NCBI GenBank assembly: GCA_022495995.1
Contig: JAFEMH010005399.1
Location: 1 to 64,000, forward strand
DNA length: 64,000 nucleotides
Source of the DNA: Adenophora triphylla var. japonica
Lineage: Eukaryota; Streptophyta; Magnoliopsida; Asterales; Campanulaceae
Reading direction: 5' to 3'
The notes beneath the pieces are model-generated. The model was not told where the DNA came from. It ran no database searches and saw nothing but the letters and a program-made list of their open reading frames with translations. Positions 34,741-45,571 of the stretch are shown piece after piece. The position numbers were made by a program, and so were the translations under genes. Each line of letters begins with the position of its first letter. Position 1 is the first letter of the stretch.

Positions 34741-34905
34741 ATCTAATTAGGAGCCTCCTTGACAATCATATTTGATAACTCAGCTGCACTTTCCTCGCTG
34801 GTGGCCCCCGAGTTATGTTTGATCTGGAGGCTTAGGTCGCCCATGATGGCTCGATCAACCATAATTGTATCTGCTTCGACCATAGAGTCTTGATCATCCC
34901 AAATT
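34741..34905 (-). pseudogene. Element 3 protease/RT border remnant
   Basis: On the minus strand MVDRAIMGDLSLQIKHNSGA lies near 34860-34800, homologous to VDQIIIGNLCLQVDNNSGA in element 2 (near 21270-21330). It is joined on one side to the end of gag (34894) and on the other to post-integrase DNA ('acttcaataaaatgg', near 34705) homologous to 26680-26695 of element 2. So protease and everything from RT to integrase were removed in two deletions. Confidence 0.7.
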
Positions 34906-36724
34906 CAACCTTGGCTGCCTCGGTTCTGGTATTGCACCTTCAGCTCGTTCACCTCCGGTCGGTCGAGCTCCTTTCACAAACCTGTCCAGCCTTCCACTAT
35001 CAACCCACTTCTGGATGATCCATTTCAGACTCATGCATTCTTCAGTAGTGTGCCCAGTATCCTTGTGGAACTCATAGTATCTACTACTATCTCTTTTGAA
35101 TTTGTTTTGGGGATTCATTGGAGCAGGAGAGCCCAGGTAGACTGTGTTCATTATCTCAATTCGACTCACAGTCAGGGGGTGAAACTTTCAGGGACTCTTT
35201 CGGTCGCCCTCGTCCTGTTCTTTCCCTTGTTGTGGCTGTCATTGTGTTTGGCCTGACCTTCTTTAGCCAACTCTCCACCTTCAGAATGTTTCGAGCTCTT
35301 GTCTTTCTTTCTCTCTTTTCTCTCTTCAGCTACGACCACATCGTAAGCCCTTTCAAATAACTCTTGCCTCGTGGTCGCCCTCCTTACTTGGAGCTCGTAG
35401 TCCAGGTCAGGAGAGGTCACTCCGTTTCTGAAGCAGTTTATCACTTCTCTATCCGTTAGGTCTTCTTCTATTTGGTCGACCATTTACTTGAACCTTGTGT
35501 AATAATTCATGGAGCTTTTAGTATTGCCTTGAGTCAAGTTGTTCAAGTTGGTGACCGTCTTCTTACGTGCTCCGGCTGTCGAGAATCGATCTAGAAACTT
35601 TTTCCTCATATATTCCCATGAGGTGATGCAGTCTGCCGTTAAATCACGGAACCACGTCAGTGTTGCACCTGTGAAGGTGCTGGTTAGTGCCTTGCATAGC
35701 ACGTCATCCACGGAGGAGACCAAGTACATGGTAGCCTCGAAGTGTTGCATGTGGTTCAGGGCGTTGGTGGAACCTGAATACTTGTCTAATGAAGGCAACT
35801 TGAAACCCACGGGAGGCCTTAGTTCGAGCAAATCTTTGGATAAGGGTCGAAGAGTATTATAGTTCCTTTCCTCCATCTTCCTCTCTGTCGGCCTCCATTT
35901 TTTCCAACCTCCTTTTCAAGTTTAGCAATTCTCTGGCATCTTGGTCGTTCCTCTGATAGGAGACGTTGTTGGATCTCTGCCTTTCCTCCTGGTGAGGCGC
36001 TCCTCTAGAGTAGGCCCTCTGCCTCTCACTTCTAGGTGGAGTCACGTCTCTACCCCGTCTTTTTCTGTGGGACTGCGACCTAACTGACCTTACTGGCGAC
36101 CTTCGCCCATTCCTTTCGTCCACTTGCTGTCTCCTCGAGGCTGACTCGGCCTCTTGCTCTCTTCGTTGGTCGAGCCTATCTCTTAGGTCGACGATGGGAT
36201 CAATGTTAATGAGAGAGGGATGAGGCATCTCGATCCTCGGATGTTCAGTAGACGGCCTGGGGCCTCCATTCTGTCTAGCTCCTCCATTAGCTTGTCTGTA
36301 AGAGGTGACGGAACGAGCAGGTCGATGCGATCTGCTATCACCCTTAGGAGATTCCGGCATGTCGAGCACCTTTCGTGAACTTTCGACAAACTTTGGAGCA
36401 ACTTAGCCCGCTCGATCAAAATCTCTTTCCTACTGAGGTGATTAGTTGAGGGACCTGGACTGTCGCCTACAACTATTCGACCTACCAGTTGTCATTTTGG
36501 TTGCGGCTCTCCTTCTTACGTGTTCATAAGCCTTTTTTTTCCTCTGATTATCCTGCAAACCTGTACCATCAGCGCGCTATTGGAGCGGGTCGCTCTTCTT
36601 ACTTGGTGTGGTGGGGGAGGAGGTAGATTGGTGTTACGATTTTCGACACCGGTGCCCATGTTTCTCCCGACATTCTCTTGTTCGTTCTCAGTGGAGGGTG
36701 TAGCGGTGTGTCCGTCAGATACCA
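34894..36724 (-). pseudogene. Element 3 gag (frameshifted)
   Basis: The start at 36724 gives MVSDGHTATPS with a PPPPP run and RRATRSN, aligned to element 2's gag start. Then a region rich in Arg and Ser (36369-35857), the gag core (35876-35484: LDKYSGSTNALNHMQHFEAT, ALTWFRDL homologue TLTWFRDL, FSTAGARKK, LNNLTQGNTKSSMNYYTRFK) and the continuation (35483-35172: INCFRNGV). The zinc-knuckle block reads YYEFHKDTGHTTEECMSLK, where the first Cys is Tyr. Two or three frame breaks, fewer than expected for such a deleted element. Confidence 0.85.
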
Positions 36725-36765
36725 TGGTTACTGTTTGATTGGATTTCGAGGTCAAAAAAGCTTCA

Positions 36766-36783
36766 TTCCCGGCAATGAAACCA
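36766..36783 (-). other. Primer binding site of element 3
   Basis: Minus-strand TGGTTTCATTGCCGGGAA, three bases after the LTR end (GGCATCA). One base different from element 2's site. Confidence 0.7.
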
Positions 36784-36786
36784 AAC

Positions 36787-37447
36787 TGATGCCGCAAGAA
36801 ACGTTTTGACAAGCCTACGTCCAGCAATCAGGACTGATCTCCTAGCTTTTGACCTGAAGCAAAGAACCCACAACTAGCCGGAATGGTCTCCGACTTAGAC
36901 CCTCGGACTTGAGAGTAAGTATGGTGGTTATGAGCTTATGAATTATAATGAACAAGAGATATTCAGAATAACAAATAGCAATTACCTCTAAATTGTTGAT
37001 GTTGTAAGGTATTTATAGGCTTTAATACGAAGTATAATTGTAGTAGGATTGCATGAAATTCCTAGAATCACGGATAGAATCGTGTACGAGATTACGTACG
37101 TAAATAACTCCTGATTTGTAGGAATTCTGTTATGGAAAGAATTGTAGATGCGTTAAGACTCTGTAGGTCGACGTACGCCTTGTAGGTCGAGGTCGCCTGC
37201 ATGGGTCTAGGTCGACCTGACTGAATGACATAGCTGGATAATACCCGTATAAGATATGGATCGTATGTCGGACAAAGCTAGGTCTGGACCAAGAAGGTCG
37301 GACAATAAGCTAGGTCGACTTATCTTTGTTGTTGGGCTGTGGGCCTTATAATAACTAGGCTGACCCGCTTGATGACTCTGCTGTGATATCGCCTGAATAA
37401 TAGGGCTTTATTAGTTGGGCCAAAGTCTGTCACTTTTATTCCGTTCA
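36787..37447 (-). repeat. 5' LTR of element 3
   Basis: Minus strand: starts TGAACGGAAT (37447) and ends TTGCGGCATCA (36787), 661 bases. A TATA box (gcctataaatacc) is near 37022-37010. The U3 half has diverged strongly from element 2's LTR, the U5 half is well conserved. Host DNA starts at 37448. Confidence 0.8.
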
Positions 37448-37910
37448 CGTTTACACAATTATTAGACTCCCTTGTTATACTAACGATAACTATTCATTTA
37501 TCGCCCATACTCTACCTGTGTGCATGTAAAATTGAGTTCTCTTTTACATTGAACTGTCCAATCATAATTTTAATCAAATGTATATTTTCTCAGTGAATAA
37601 AAATATGTAATTAAATATAGACAATTGTTAAATCATTTAAAGAAATATTAATTTAATAAATAATTCTAAAAATATGAAATATAATTACTAAAATGAATAA
37701 TTAAAAAAATTATTTTCTTTCGAATACAAATTTGAATTATTTCGATTATTTATTTTGGGATGGAAAAAATACAAATTTAAATTATTTTGGTTATTAATTT
37801 TGAGAGAAGGGAGTACACATTTAAAGGTCTTACATTTTAATTTACTTTTCCCAAGTTCCTTTCATATTTTACAAAGCATGATCAACATACCCGAACATGC
37901 CATGGCACTC
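37448..37910. other. AT-rich intergenic DNA
   Basis: No reading frame, repeat or RNA feature recognised. AT-rich with short direct strings ('aaatttgaattatttcg' near 37725 and 'aaatttaaattattttgg' near 37772). First DNA outside element 3. Confidence 0.5.
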
Positions 37911-37913
37911 TAA

Positions 37914-38552
37914 GGGGTCGTTTGGTTCGGTGAAAAAAAAAAGTGAAGGAATGGAATGGTCAATGGAATTGAATTCCTGAAAAAATTGGAATGGAAAAAA
38001 ACTGATCAAACCTCTCCGTTTGATTGACACGAATGGGGTGGGGGTAGGCGAGGGGGATGGATGAGGGGGTAGGCGGGAGTCTTTTAAAAAAAAAATTCCC
38101 GGGAATGGGGGGGGGGGGTAGGCGGGGGTCTTTAAAAAAAAATTGTGAGGATGGAGGGGGGGGGTAGGGCAGGGGCTGGATGAGGGGGTAGGCAGGGGTC
38201 TTTTAAAAAAAATAAAAAATTCGTGGGGGTGGGGGGGTGGGGGTGGGGGTAGGTGGGGTGGGGTGGGGTGGGGTAGGGCAGGGGCGGGGTGGGGGTGGGT
38301 AGGCAAGGGGTAGGGGTGGTTTGGATTTGGGGATATTTTGGTCAAAAAAATTTTTTTTTTTTCATTCCCTCCGGAATTCAACTTTTCATCCAAAATTGAA
38401 AGGAATGAAAATTCATTCCAAGGAATGGAATTTCATTCCGTCGGGAATGGAAAATTTTTCATTCCAATGAATCAAATGGGGCCTAAGGAATGAATTCATC
38501 GGAATTCTCCATTCCTTTCCGTTCCCTCACTTTCCAACGAACCAAACGGGCC
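37914..38552. mobile_element. Tourist-like (PIF/Harbinger) MITE, 639 bp, with G-rich core
   Basis: Terminal inverted repeats GGGGTCGTTTGGTTCG and, at the right, CGAACCAAACGGGCC; target duplication TAA at 37911-37913 and 38553-38555. Tourist MITEs have TWA duplications and GGGCCGTTTGGTT-type ends. The interior holds 'attccaaggaatgg' palindromes and a long G-rich stretch (38030-38320) of tandem 'ggtgggg' and 'ggggtaggcgggggtctttt' units. The minus-strand proline-rich frame across it is a by-product. Confidence 0.8.
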
Positions 38553-38555
38553 TAA

Positions 38556-38753
38556 CCCTACCCCTTTTTCCTTAGTTTTTTTTTTTTTTATATAAAAAAA
38601 AGGTAAGTTTAATGTTAATAATGACACCACTAAACAACTCATAAATACCCTAATTAACATTTTTATTCCGAATGAAACTACTCTAATTAACGTTGAACTT
38701 TTGTTTGATGCAATATCAATCATTTCAAAACTTCAGATTTGGGAGGAAACTGC

Positions 38754-38786
<33 letters not shown>

Positions 38787-39372
38787 TAGGACATTCCACT
38801 ATCTCATGAAAATCTCTCTTCCCTCATTTCTCTTCCCAATCCAATCCAATCCAATCCAATCCAAGTCTCCCATTCCATCCATTTCTAATTAAACAACATT
38901 TGTTCTAAAAAATTCACTTCAAAAAAACAAATAAAAATATATCATATCTACATTTTTTTCAAACAACAAATAAATAAAGTATAATTATGTTACTAAAATT
39001 AATATACCTTCATTTTCTAACCCAGATCAATATAAGTTATTCACTAGTATTTTATTTTTATGGTTTTTCTAACGGGGGCACACCTTAAACTTCTTAAATA
39101 AAGCAACCAATTTATTTATATGCTTTCATAAATATGCAAGTTTACATATATAAAAAATATTTCTATAATTATGAAAATGAATAGGTTAAAGTAAGTATAA
39201 TTATGAAAATATTTCTATAATTATGAAAATGAATAGGTTAAAGTAAGTATAATTATGAAAATGAGTAAGTTAAATTTAATTTAATAAATGCATTGATTTC
39301 CTTACTTAAAAAAAAATGTGTCCTAAGGGTATACGTTATAAAAACCGTTATTTTTATTATTTTTAAGGAATA
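38556..39372. other. AT-rich intergenic DNA with simple repeats
   Basis: Contains a poly-A run (38756-38784), (CCAAT)n at about 38839-38863 and a tandem duplication of about 57 bases around 'tctataattatgaaaatgaa' then 'taggttaaagtaagtataat' (39153-39262). No gene seen. Confidence 0.6.
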
Positions 39373-39646
39373 TATTCCCTACGTCCCATTAATAACTTCA
39401 CTTTTTACTCAAAAATGGCGTCCCGTTAGAAGCTTTACCTTTAATATTTTTGGCAAAGAATCTTTACTATTTACTCCACCCATTCTCTCTTCTATTTCAC
39501 TATTACACTCACAACACTTTTCAAATTTACTATTTCCTACACTCATTCTCACTCCTATTTTATTATTACAATCACAACATTTTCTCTATCCTTAATTTGC
39601 GTGTCGAAATCAAAATGGTGAACTTATTATTGGGTCGGAGGGAGTA
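39373..39646. mobile_element. Stowaway-like MITE
   Basis: Ends TATTCCCTACGTCCCATTAA and, inverted, TTATTGGGTCGGAGGGAGTA, with TA at both borders. Stowaway MITEs (Tc1/mariner) have CTCCCTCCG-type ends and TA duplications. 274 bases. The short open frames inside are not genes. Confidence 0.75.
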
Positions 39647-40222
39647 TTGTTTTTTAAAATTATGAGTACATATTAATTTTTAACACACGCAACACCAGAT
39701 CTTTCAAAAAAAACAAAATAAAACAAAACACACACACACCAGATCCACTTCCAAATTCCAATCCCACTAACCTAAACTCTTGTCTTCTCCCTCAATTCAT
39801 CTTCTTCATTTCGAACCCAGTCTTGTTATTTTGTCTTGAATCGAAATCTAATTGACTTTTCATTTGCGCTCACCCATGTTTATTACCCAGTCTTGGTGAC
39901 CTCTATAAATGCCGGTTATATATAATTCTTCTTCTTCCTCCCCTCTCCCTCCTCTCCCACGGCGTCATCACCGCCTCATTCTCTTGCCGCCCCCACCAAC
40001 CTCATTTTGTTGTATTTTTCCATACTGAATACAATTTTAGACATAGCAAATTATCTGTTTTAATGGTGTCAATAATTTATTCATTGGTGTCTTATACAAT
40101 TCGACACACATATAACATAAATGCACATATCAAAAAGTTCAACATGTATATTTATTTAACGTCTACAAATCACATCTATTAAAAGAAAATTATGAATATA
40201 AAACATTTTTTTTTTCAAAATA
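39647..40222. other. Intergenic DNA, no gene recognised
   Basis: CT-rich and AT-rich sequence (39700-40050 with 'cttcttcttcctcccctctc'). No reading frame with recognisable similarity; could be the edge of an old gene or UTR, but nothing supports that. Confidence 0.4.
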
Positions 40223-40392
40223 TACTTCCTCCATCCCACTAAAAGTTAAATTATTTATCAAATGTCTCATTAAAAATTACACTTTTCTACCAATTTTCTC
40301 TCTCATATCACACTTTTTATACTCACAACCCAATTACATTTAATCTTTGTGTTTAAAATAAAAATAAAATTGTTAGTGAGACGGAGGAAGTA
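40223..40392. mobile_element. Stowaway-like MITE
   Basis: Left end TACTTCCTCCATCCCACTAA, right end TTAGTGAGACGGAGGAAGTA. About 170 bases. Its right part ('tttaatct.tgcgtttaaaataaaaat') is repeated once more at 40399-40455, ending in a second 'agtgagacggag', so the right end is duplicated. Confidence 0.75.
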
Positions 40393-40509
40393 CACCTACA
40401 TTTAATCTCTGCGTTTAAAATAAAAATATAATTTTAGTGAGACGGAGAAAAAGTATAATCACAATACATATAATTATTTTTTTTAAAAAAAATTGTATTC
40501 CATATAGTA

Positions 40510-40795
40510 TACTCCCTCCGTCCCACGTGAATGCAAACTTATTTCTATTTTGGTCCGTCCCACGTAAATGCAAACTTCTCAAAATGGAAACAAATTTATT
40601 ATTTTATATTCACCCTATCCCACTCACTCATTTTCTCTCTTCATTTTTCACCATACAATTTATTCAATCAACCTACTATTAACTCCACTCATTCTCTCTC
40701 TTCATTTCCTATCACACATTTTCATTATCTTAATAATATTTCTTAATTATTGTACCCAAAAAAATGGTTTACATTCACATGAGACGGAAGGAGTA
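40510..40795. mobile_element. Stowaway-like MITE
   Basis: TACTCCCTCCGTCCCACGTG at the left, CACATGAGACGGAAGGAGTA at the right, TA borders, 286 bases. Inner direct string 'gtcccacgtgaatgcaaactt' recurs at 40558 as 'gtcccacgtaaatgcaaactt'. Confidence 0.8.
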
Positions 40796-40894
40796 TATAG
40801 TACTAAAAAAAAAAAAATAGTCAAGGAGGGGCCACCCCTCCTTCATGCCTCCGCCCATGCTCCTACCTCATATGGACAAATGAGGAATGAGTAT

Positions 40895-41362
40895 ACCTAA
40901 GGTCTCCTAGGTCTCCTACGAGGAATGAGTATACCTAAGGTCTCCTAGGTCTCCTGGTCTTGTGGTATGCTAATCGGCCTTTCTTTTGAGAGGTCATAGG
41001 TTCAATTTCCCTGAGAATCATATTTGTGGAAAAATATACCACGAGTTTCAGGATCTTTAGGAGCTTCCCGAGACACATCCGTGTGGTTAAGGAAGCAGCA
41101 TTGCTGGGCTTGCAACCTCAGCGTGGGGAGTTCGAATCTTGGCAGGAGCAGCTGGAGAAGCCAATTTATTGGTGATGTAAAAGTGATGTAAATGCCTTGT
41201 AGGAGGGCTCTTTTGGGGCCAGGAGTATAAGGGGTGCTGCTACCCTGACTGTCTCGAATATATCCCACGATTTACCTCCGTCAGGCCACTGAGGGGCCAA
41301 TAGCTGATGGTCCAGAATTAGTCCGACAAAATTGGGAACCTGAGTATAAAAAAAAAATAAAA
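40895..41362 (+). mobile_element. tRNA-like SINE candidate with A-tail
   Basis: Flanked by imperfect direct repeats aaatgaggaatgagtat (40878-40894) and aaatgacgaatcagtat (41363-41379; 15 of 17 equal). It ends in an A-rich tail (41348-41366). It has two sets of RNA polymerase III-type boxes: 'tcttgtggtatgctaatcgg' with 'ataggttcaatttcc' (about 40957-41012), and 'gtgtggttaaggaagcag' with 'ggagttcgaatcttgg' (about 41080-41143). A 38-base unit at the start is tandemly duplicated (40880-40917 and 40918-40955). The dimeric layout is unusual; family not recognised. Confidence 0.5.
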
Positions 41363-41379
41363 AAATGACGAATCAGTAT

Positions 41380-42769
41380 TGTGCTTTCCATGCCAAAAGT
41401 AAATTGATGAGTGCACTGGCGCTACATAATTCTCCCTGAGTTGTCCACGTATATGAGGCCCACACAATATAACTATGTGACTTCACCTACTGGAGCAACA
41501 AAGTTACAAAACTGCAAAATTACCATGTGAGTCACCAATCAACCTAGTAATTGTTTCAAACTTTCTCGATAATCTATAATACAGTTAGGTTTAACTGTTT
41601 GTAACTAATGGGATAAAAATTGATTGAAATTAAATCTAGAAAATTGATCTGATGGTCTGAATTAACCCAATTATTTACCTTCTCACTCCCAATTTTATAA
41701 CTTTCCACCTTCTATTCATTGTTCATGATTTTTTTTCTTTTTGTTTAAATTATTTTTTTGGGGGAAATATAGAAATATACCATTTTACTTATGTGAAGGA
41801 TGCGGATATGCCGTTATATAAGTTAATTGACATATTAACCTGCGTACATAAGAAAAATGTGTGGAGATTAGGAACTCGTTACATTTTCGTCCCAAACATA
41901 ACGAAAATGCTGTCTAGGCTTCTTAGTTGGCACTTGATATGACAAAAATTTGCTTACATGAAAATAAAATAGGGTAAAACTGTAAAACATTAAACTTAGC
42001 ACCCTATAAATTATTTCTCATTATAAAGGGGCTTAAAGTTAAAATTTTAATTTACAAACACACCCCTCCCCTATAAAGTTAGTAAATCATTTTGATTTAC
42101 TAACTTCTCATGAGCACCACTGTTCCTGCAAAACGCTCAATGTCGATGACATCCCCAACACAAATTGCAAGCGGGCTTGATTTACCCAAAGACTTCTATC
42201 CATACCCTCCACCATTTCTGTCACTATCCTCCACTTGCCATCAACACCTTCCACCTCCACCCTTCAAAATTCCTTCAACCTCACCTAATTTTTCCTAATA
42301 TGGGTTCAATTTTGATAAGATGTGGGTTTTGATTTTGCGCACCAAAGCTTTCTCTTATTTGAATTTTGATTTTGAGCATTGGTTTCAAAATCAAATTTGA
42401 ATTCGTACCCACCAATTTTGCCCTAATCTAGGTTTCAGTTTCGCCCTAATATTGGTTTCTTACTCGTACCCATTAATTTTTAATTGACTTTGAAAAACAA
42501 GGTTTGATTTTGCTTGAATCCAGATTTTGCTTGGTTGTAGAGAGAGAAACCCAGATTTTTTTGCTTGAGTTTAGGGATGAATGATTTGGATTTTGACTTT
42601 GTAGAGGCCACGATTTTACCTAAATGCAGTCTTTTTTTTATTTTGTTGATGGTGTTTATGGTTTATCTGATTTGATGGGTTGAAATTGGTGGTTATGGCG
42701 TCAGAGGATGCATTTAATGGGGTTATAGTGGTGGTGGTGTGGCGGAGTAGTAGTGGCGGCATGTGTTGA
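41380..42769. other. Intergenic DNA, no gene recognised
   Basis: AT-rich. Repeated 'gattttg..tt' strings at 42320-42620 give a low-complexity look (ggtttcgattttg variants). No convincing coding, RNA or transposon feature. Confidence 0.45.
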
Positions 42770-43272
42770 TGTAATGCCCTAGGCTTTAGTTATGTTTAAC
42801 TGAAAAACCGTTATGTATCATCTTTATCGTTTAAGTTTATTATTTGATTATTACATACTTTGCATATTTATTGTAATAATCTTCGTCCCTAATTATTAAG
42901 AGAATAATTAGTATAATTGTCAATGGATAATCATATGATGATTATATGCATAGAGATGCACATTGAAATTATGGGTACTTGTTAGAGAACAAGTGACTGG
43001 ACTTGACCCGTATGAGATTTATGTCATGGTCAAATGTCATAATTAAATCCCATATGGTCACTTCATTTAGTCCCTAGACCTGAGATTATCATGACCTTAC
43101 ATATGATGAAAGTCATGTTTGATTTTAGTCAAACGATATCTTAACACGATATTTATAAAGGCTAATTTTGGCATGATCGGATTCATGATGGGAAGGATGA
43201 TAAGTCAAGATGGAATTTGTCCCTAGTTCAAAGCATTCAAAGCAAGTCCCCTCTTTCACTAGACATCTCTGT
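42770..43272 (+). repeat. Decayed LTR-like repeat, plus orientation
   Basis: Starts TGTAATGCCCTAGGC and is homologous, over about 470 bases, to the reverse complement of 45477-44985 (TGTAGTGCCCTAGGC). Shared blocks include 'ggataatca..tgatgattat', 'tacttg.tagagaacaagt', 'acctgagattatcat' and 'gataagtcaagatgg'. The start resembles an LTR terminus (TGT). No target duplication found. It is probably a fragment of an LTR retrotransposon family. Confidence 0.5.
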
Positions 43273-43948
43273 AGGACTTAAACACTGAGCACCTCAATCA
43301 ATACTGTAGTGTTCCCTTATTAGATTACTCATGGAACACATTGATTGATTCACACACAACACCCTAGAGAAATCAACTCAACTTGTGAGCACATCTCTAG
43401 AAAACACCTGGTCTTTATTGTAGCACGATCCGTTAGTGGTCACCTTTATTTTGGCAGCCTTCAATCATTGGCTTGCAACTTGTAATAGGTAGGATCCATT
43501 AATACAGTAGTGCACTTTCACAAATCCAAGTTCTGACCAAACTTGGTAGAGGACGTAGCAGTTATTTAACACTGTGAACCTCTTCAAACAATGTGTCATT
43601 TCTTTGTGAGTTTGTTCATTTCTTGTTATGTTGTTGTAATTGGTTGATAATCTCTCAACTGATCACAACCTATTGACTCAACTTACTGCTTGACTTGTTT
43701 GTCTTACTTGGAGATAAAATTTGTCATTGTTATTGTTGCATGAGATTTTGACTTACTGGCTTTTAAACTTTACCTTACCGGTTTTATACTTTCCTAACCG
43801 AAATCTCCGCTGTGCAAAATCACTTTACCGGTTAGCCATAGTATTACCTTCAATCATTTTAAAGACTAAAAGTTTTCACCAAAAAGTTTTAAACAGGCTA
43901 TTCACCCCCCCCCCTCTAGCCTGATTCCTACCATTTGGGACCTAACAG
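43273..43948 (-). repeat. Copia-type LTR-like fragment, minus orientation
   Basis: On the minus strand it starts TGTTAGGTCCCAAATGG and soon has a G run followed by 'tgaatag' (43915-43895). A TGTTAGGTCC start and 'gggggggtgaatag' near the 5' end are familiar from plant Ty1/copia-type LTR repeats. The far end and target duplication were not found, so the left limit is approximate. Confidence 0.4.
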
Positions 43949-45477
43949 ATCCACCACCACAACACCAAGTTAGGTGTATTGGCCTTCTAATCAGCTGCAG
44001 GACACGGATTTGAGCACAAATGGAGTGCTAGTCTTCAGATCTTCAATGGTGTATGTGAGGATATGAGAGTAAATTGGTGAATTGGGTGAGAGGGGTTGAA
44101 TTGATGAGGATTGGTAGGTGTTATGTGTGTTTTAGGAGAGAGAGGGATTTCTGGGCGTATTTTGGCAGAGTGACTTTAGGGAGTCAAAAGGGAATCCTGA
44201 AATGAGAGGTGCAAGGCTTTATTTATAGCTGCAGATCATGGTTGAGTTGTGTCGCACGGCATTCTGTGTCTGCTTTCCATGGCTCGAGTTGTCGCGTGAC
44301 ATAACATGCCAATAACCGTTTTTGGGCGCCAACAACTGGTTCTGGAATATTCAGAGCTAATTCCTTAAAGGTCCAAAGCCAATAATTCCTTGTAGGTCCT
44401 TTCTTAGCGAGAAACTTATAAAAAGCTCCCGAAAGTCTCGGAATGGACCGGGAATTTACCAAAATGCCCCTAGTACAATTTTATCATATTAGAATGCACC
44501 TCGCGAATTGGATTGTCGTACTCACAGCGGTCGCCCTTATCCACCTAAGCGGTCGCCCAAGTCAACGTTTGACTTGTGGGCGGTCGCCCATGATGAACCT
44601 CAACGGTCGCCCAAGTGTCCAGAATCCATAATTTCAGCCCGAATCAAATTCGTTCTTTGTGTGTGACCCAAAAGGAATTATATTATGTTGGTAGTGAGTC
44701 GAAACATCGTCCTCACAAGACATAAGTGACTTCTAGCAAATCATTATGTCCACCCAATTAATATAACATCAAAGCTTGATTCCTCAATAGATCCAATGTT
44801 ACAATCCCTTTGTCCACGATGTCCAATTGAACATGAATCATGGTCTATGTCAACTCATTCCGTTCAATGCTTTCTCGATTCCAAATATGTTGATAATCCA
44901 AATGCATTTGATCTCTATCAAATCACTTGAGTGTGGCCACACATTTCATCAACATCATTCATCGAGGGGCCCAAGCAAACATCTCTCTTCATAAGAGGGA
45001 CAAATCCCATCTTGACTTATCATTCTTCCCTACATAATTCCAATCGTGCTAACATAGCCCTTATTGCTATCGGATTAAAGACATGGTTAGACTATATCAA
45101 ACATGATCTTCGTCATGTGGAAGACGATGATAATCTCAGGTACAAGGATTCAATAACACGACTATCATGAGATTTATTCATGACACATATGACTATTGAC
45201 CATGTCATATATCTCATCTGTAGGTCATGTCCAATACTTGTTCTCTAGCAAGTATCCATAAGTGTAATGTGCATCATATGCATATAATCATCTCCATGAT
45301 TATCCACTACCAACTTATACTAGTTGTTCTCAACAAATAGGGACGCAGTTCAATATCATAAACATGCAAAACATATAATGAACCAAATAGTACTTTCTCT
45401 ATAATAAATGAAAAAGATGATTACATAGTGGTTTAGATAATAAGTCAAACATAACTAAACGCCTAGGGCACTACACC
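43949..45477 (-). repeat. Decayed LTR-like repeat, minus orientation, with TATA box
   Basis: On the minus strand it starts TGTAGTGCCCTAGGC (45477), and its first 490 bases match 42770-43245. It goes on through four copies of the motif GGGCGACCG (44625-44518) to a TATA box ctataaataaag (44229-44218), so the whole looks like one LTR of more than 1.2 kb. The right end of this LTR is not resolved. The small minus-strand frame 44462-44223 has no recognisable product. Confidence 0.45.
44518..44625. repeat. Four copies of CGGTCGCCC
   Basis: CGGTCGCCC at about 44527, 44551, 44581 and 44604. The same motif, as GGGCGACCGCCC, is repeated in the LTRs of the copia element 1 kb away. Here the spacing is irregular (24-30 bases). 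Confidence 0.9.
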
Positions 45478-45571
45478 AACAAGGTTCTCCCTATACTCGA
45501 ACAATAATGAACTATGAGCCATATATTTATTAGATAATGTCTCAAGTATGATCCCTTCTTGAATACTATTA

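Larger units (their letters stand above)
16282..37447 (-). mobile_element. Element 3: Tat-type retrotransposon on the minus strand lacking pol, interrupted by element 2
   Basis: Read on the minus strand: 5' LTR (37447-36787), primer binding site (36783-36766), gag (about 36724-34894), an abrupt jump from the protease/RT border to post-integrase sequence (about 34740), a tandem array (about 34640-33745) and an antisense gene whose coding strand is plus (16568-17877 continued at 31549-33520). Its 3' LTR is not seen; it should lie left of element 1, outside the window. Protease, RT, RNase H and integrase are missing, so this is a non-autonomous derivative of the family to which element 2 belongs. 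The LTR, PBS, gag and antisense gene are all homologous to element 2. Confidence 0.75.

Noticed and set aside
37869..38393. 174-codon proline-rich minus-strand frame
   Set aside because: It is the complement of the G-rich core of a Tourist-like MITE; no protein family fits.
41075..41145. Functional tRNA gene
   Set aside because: Box-like motifs are present, but no acceptor stem or anticodon arm of a real tRNA could be folded; the A-tail and flanking repeats fit a SINE better.
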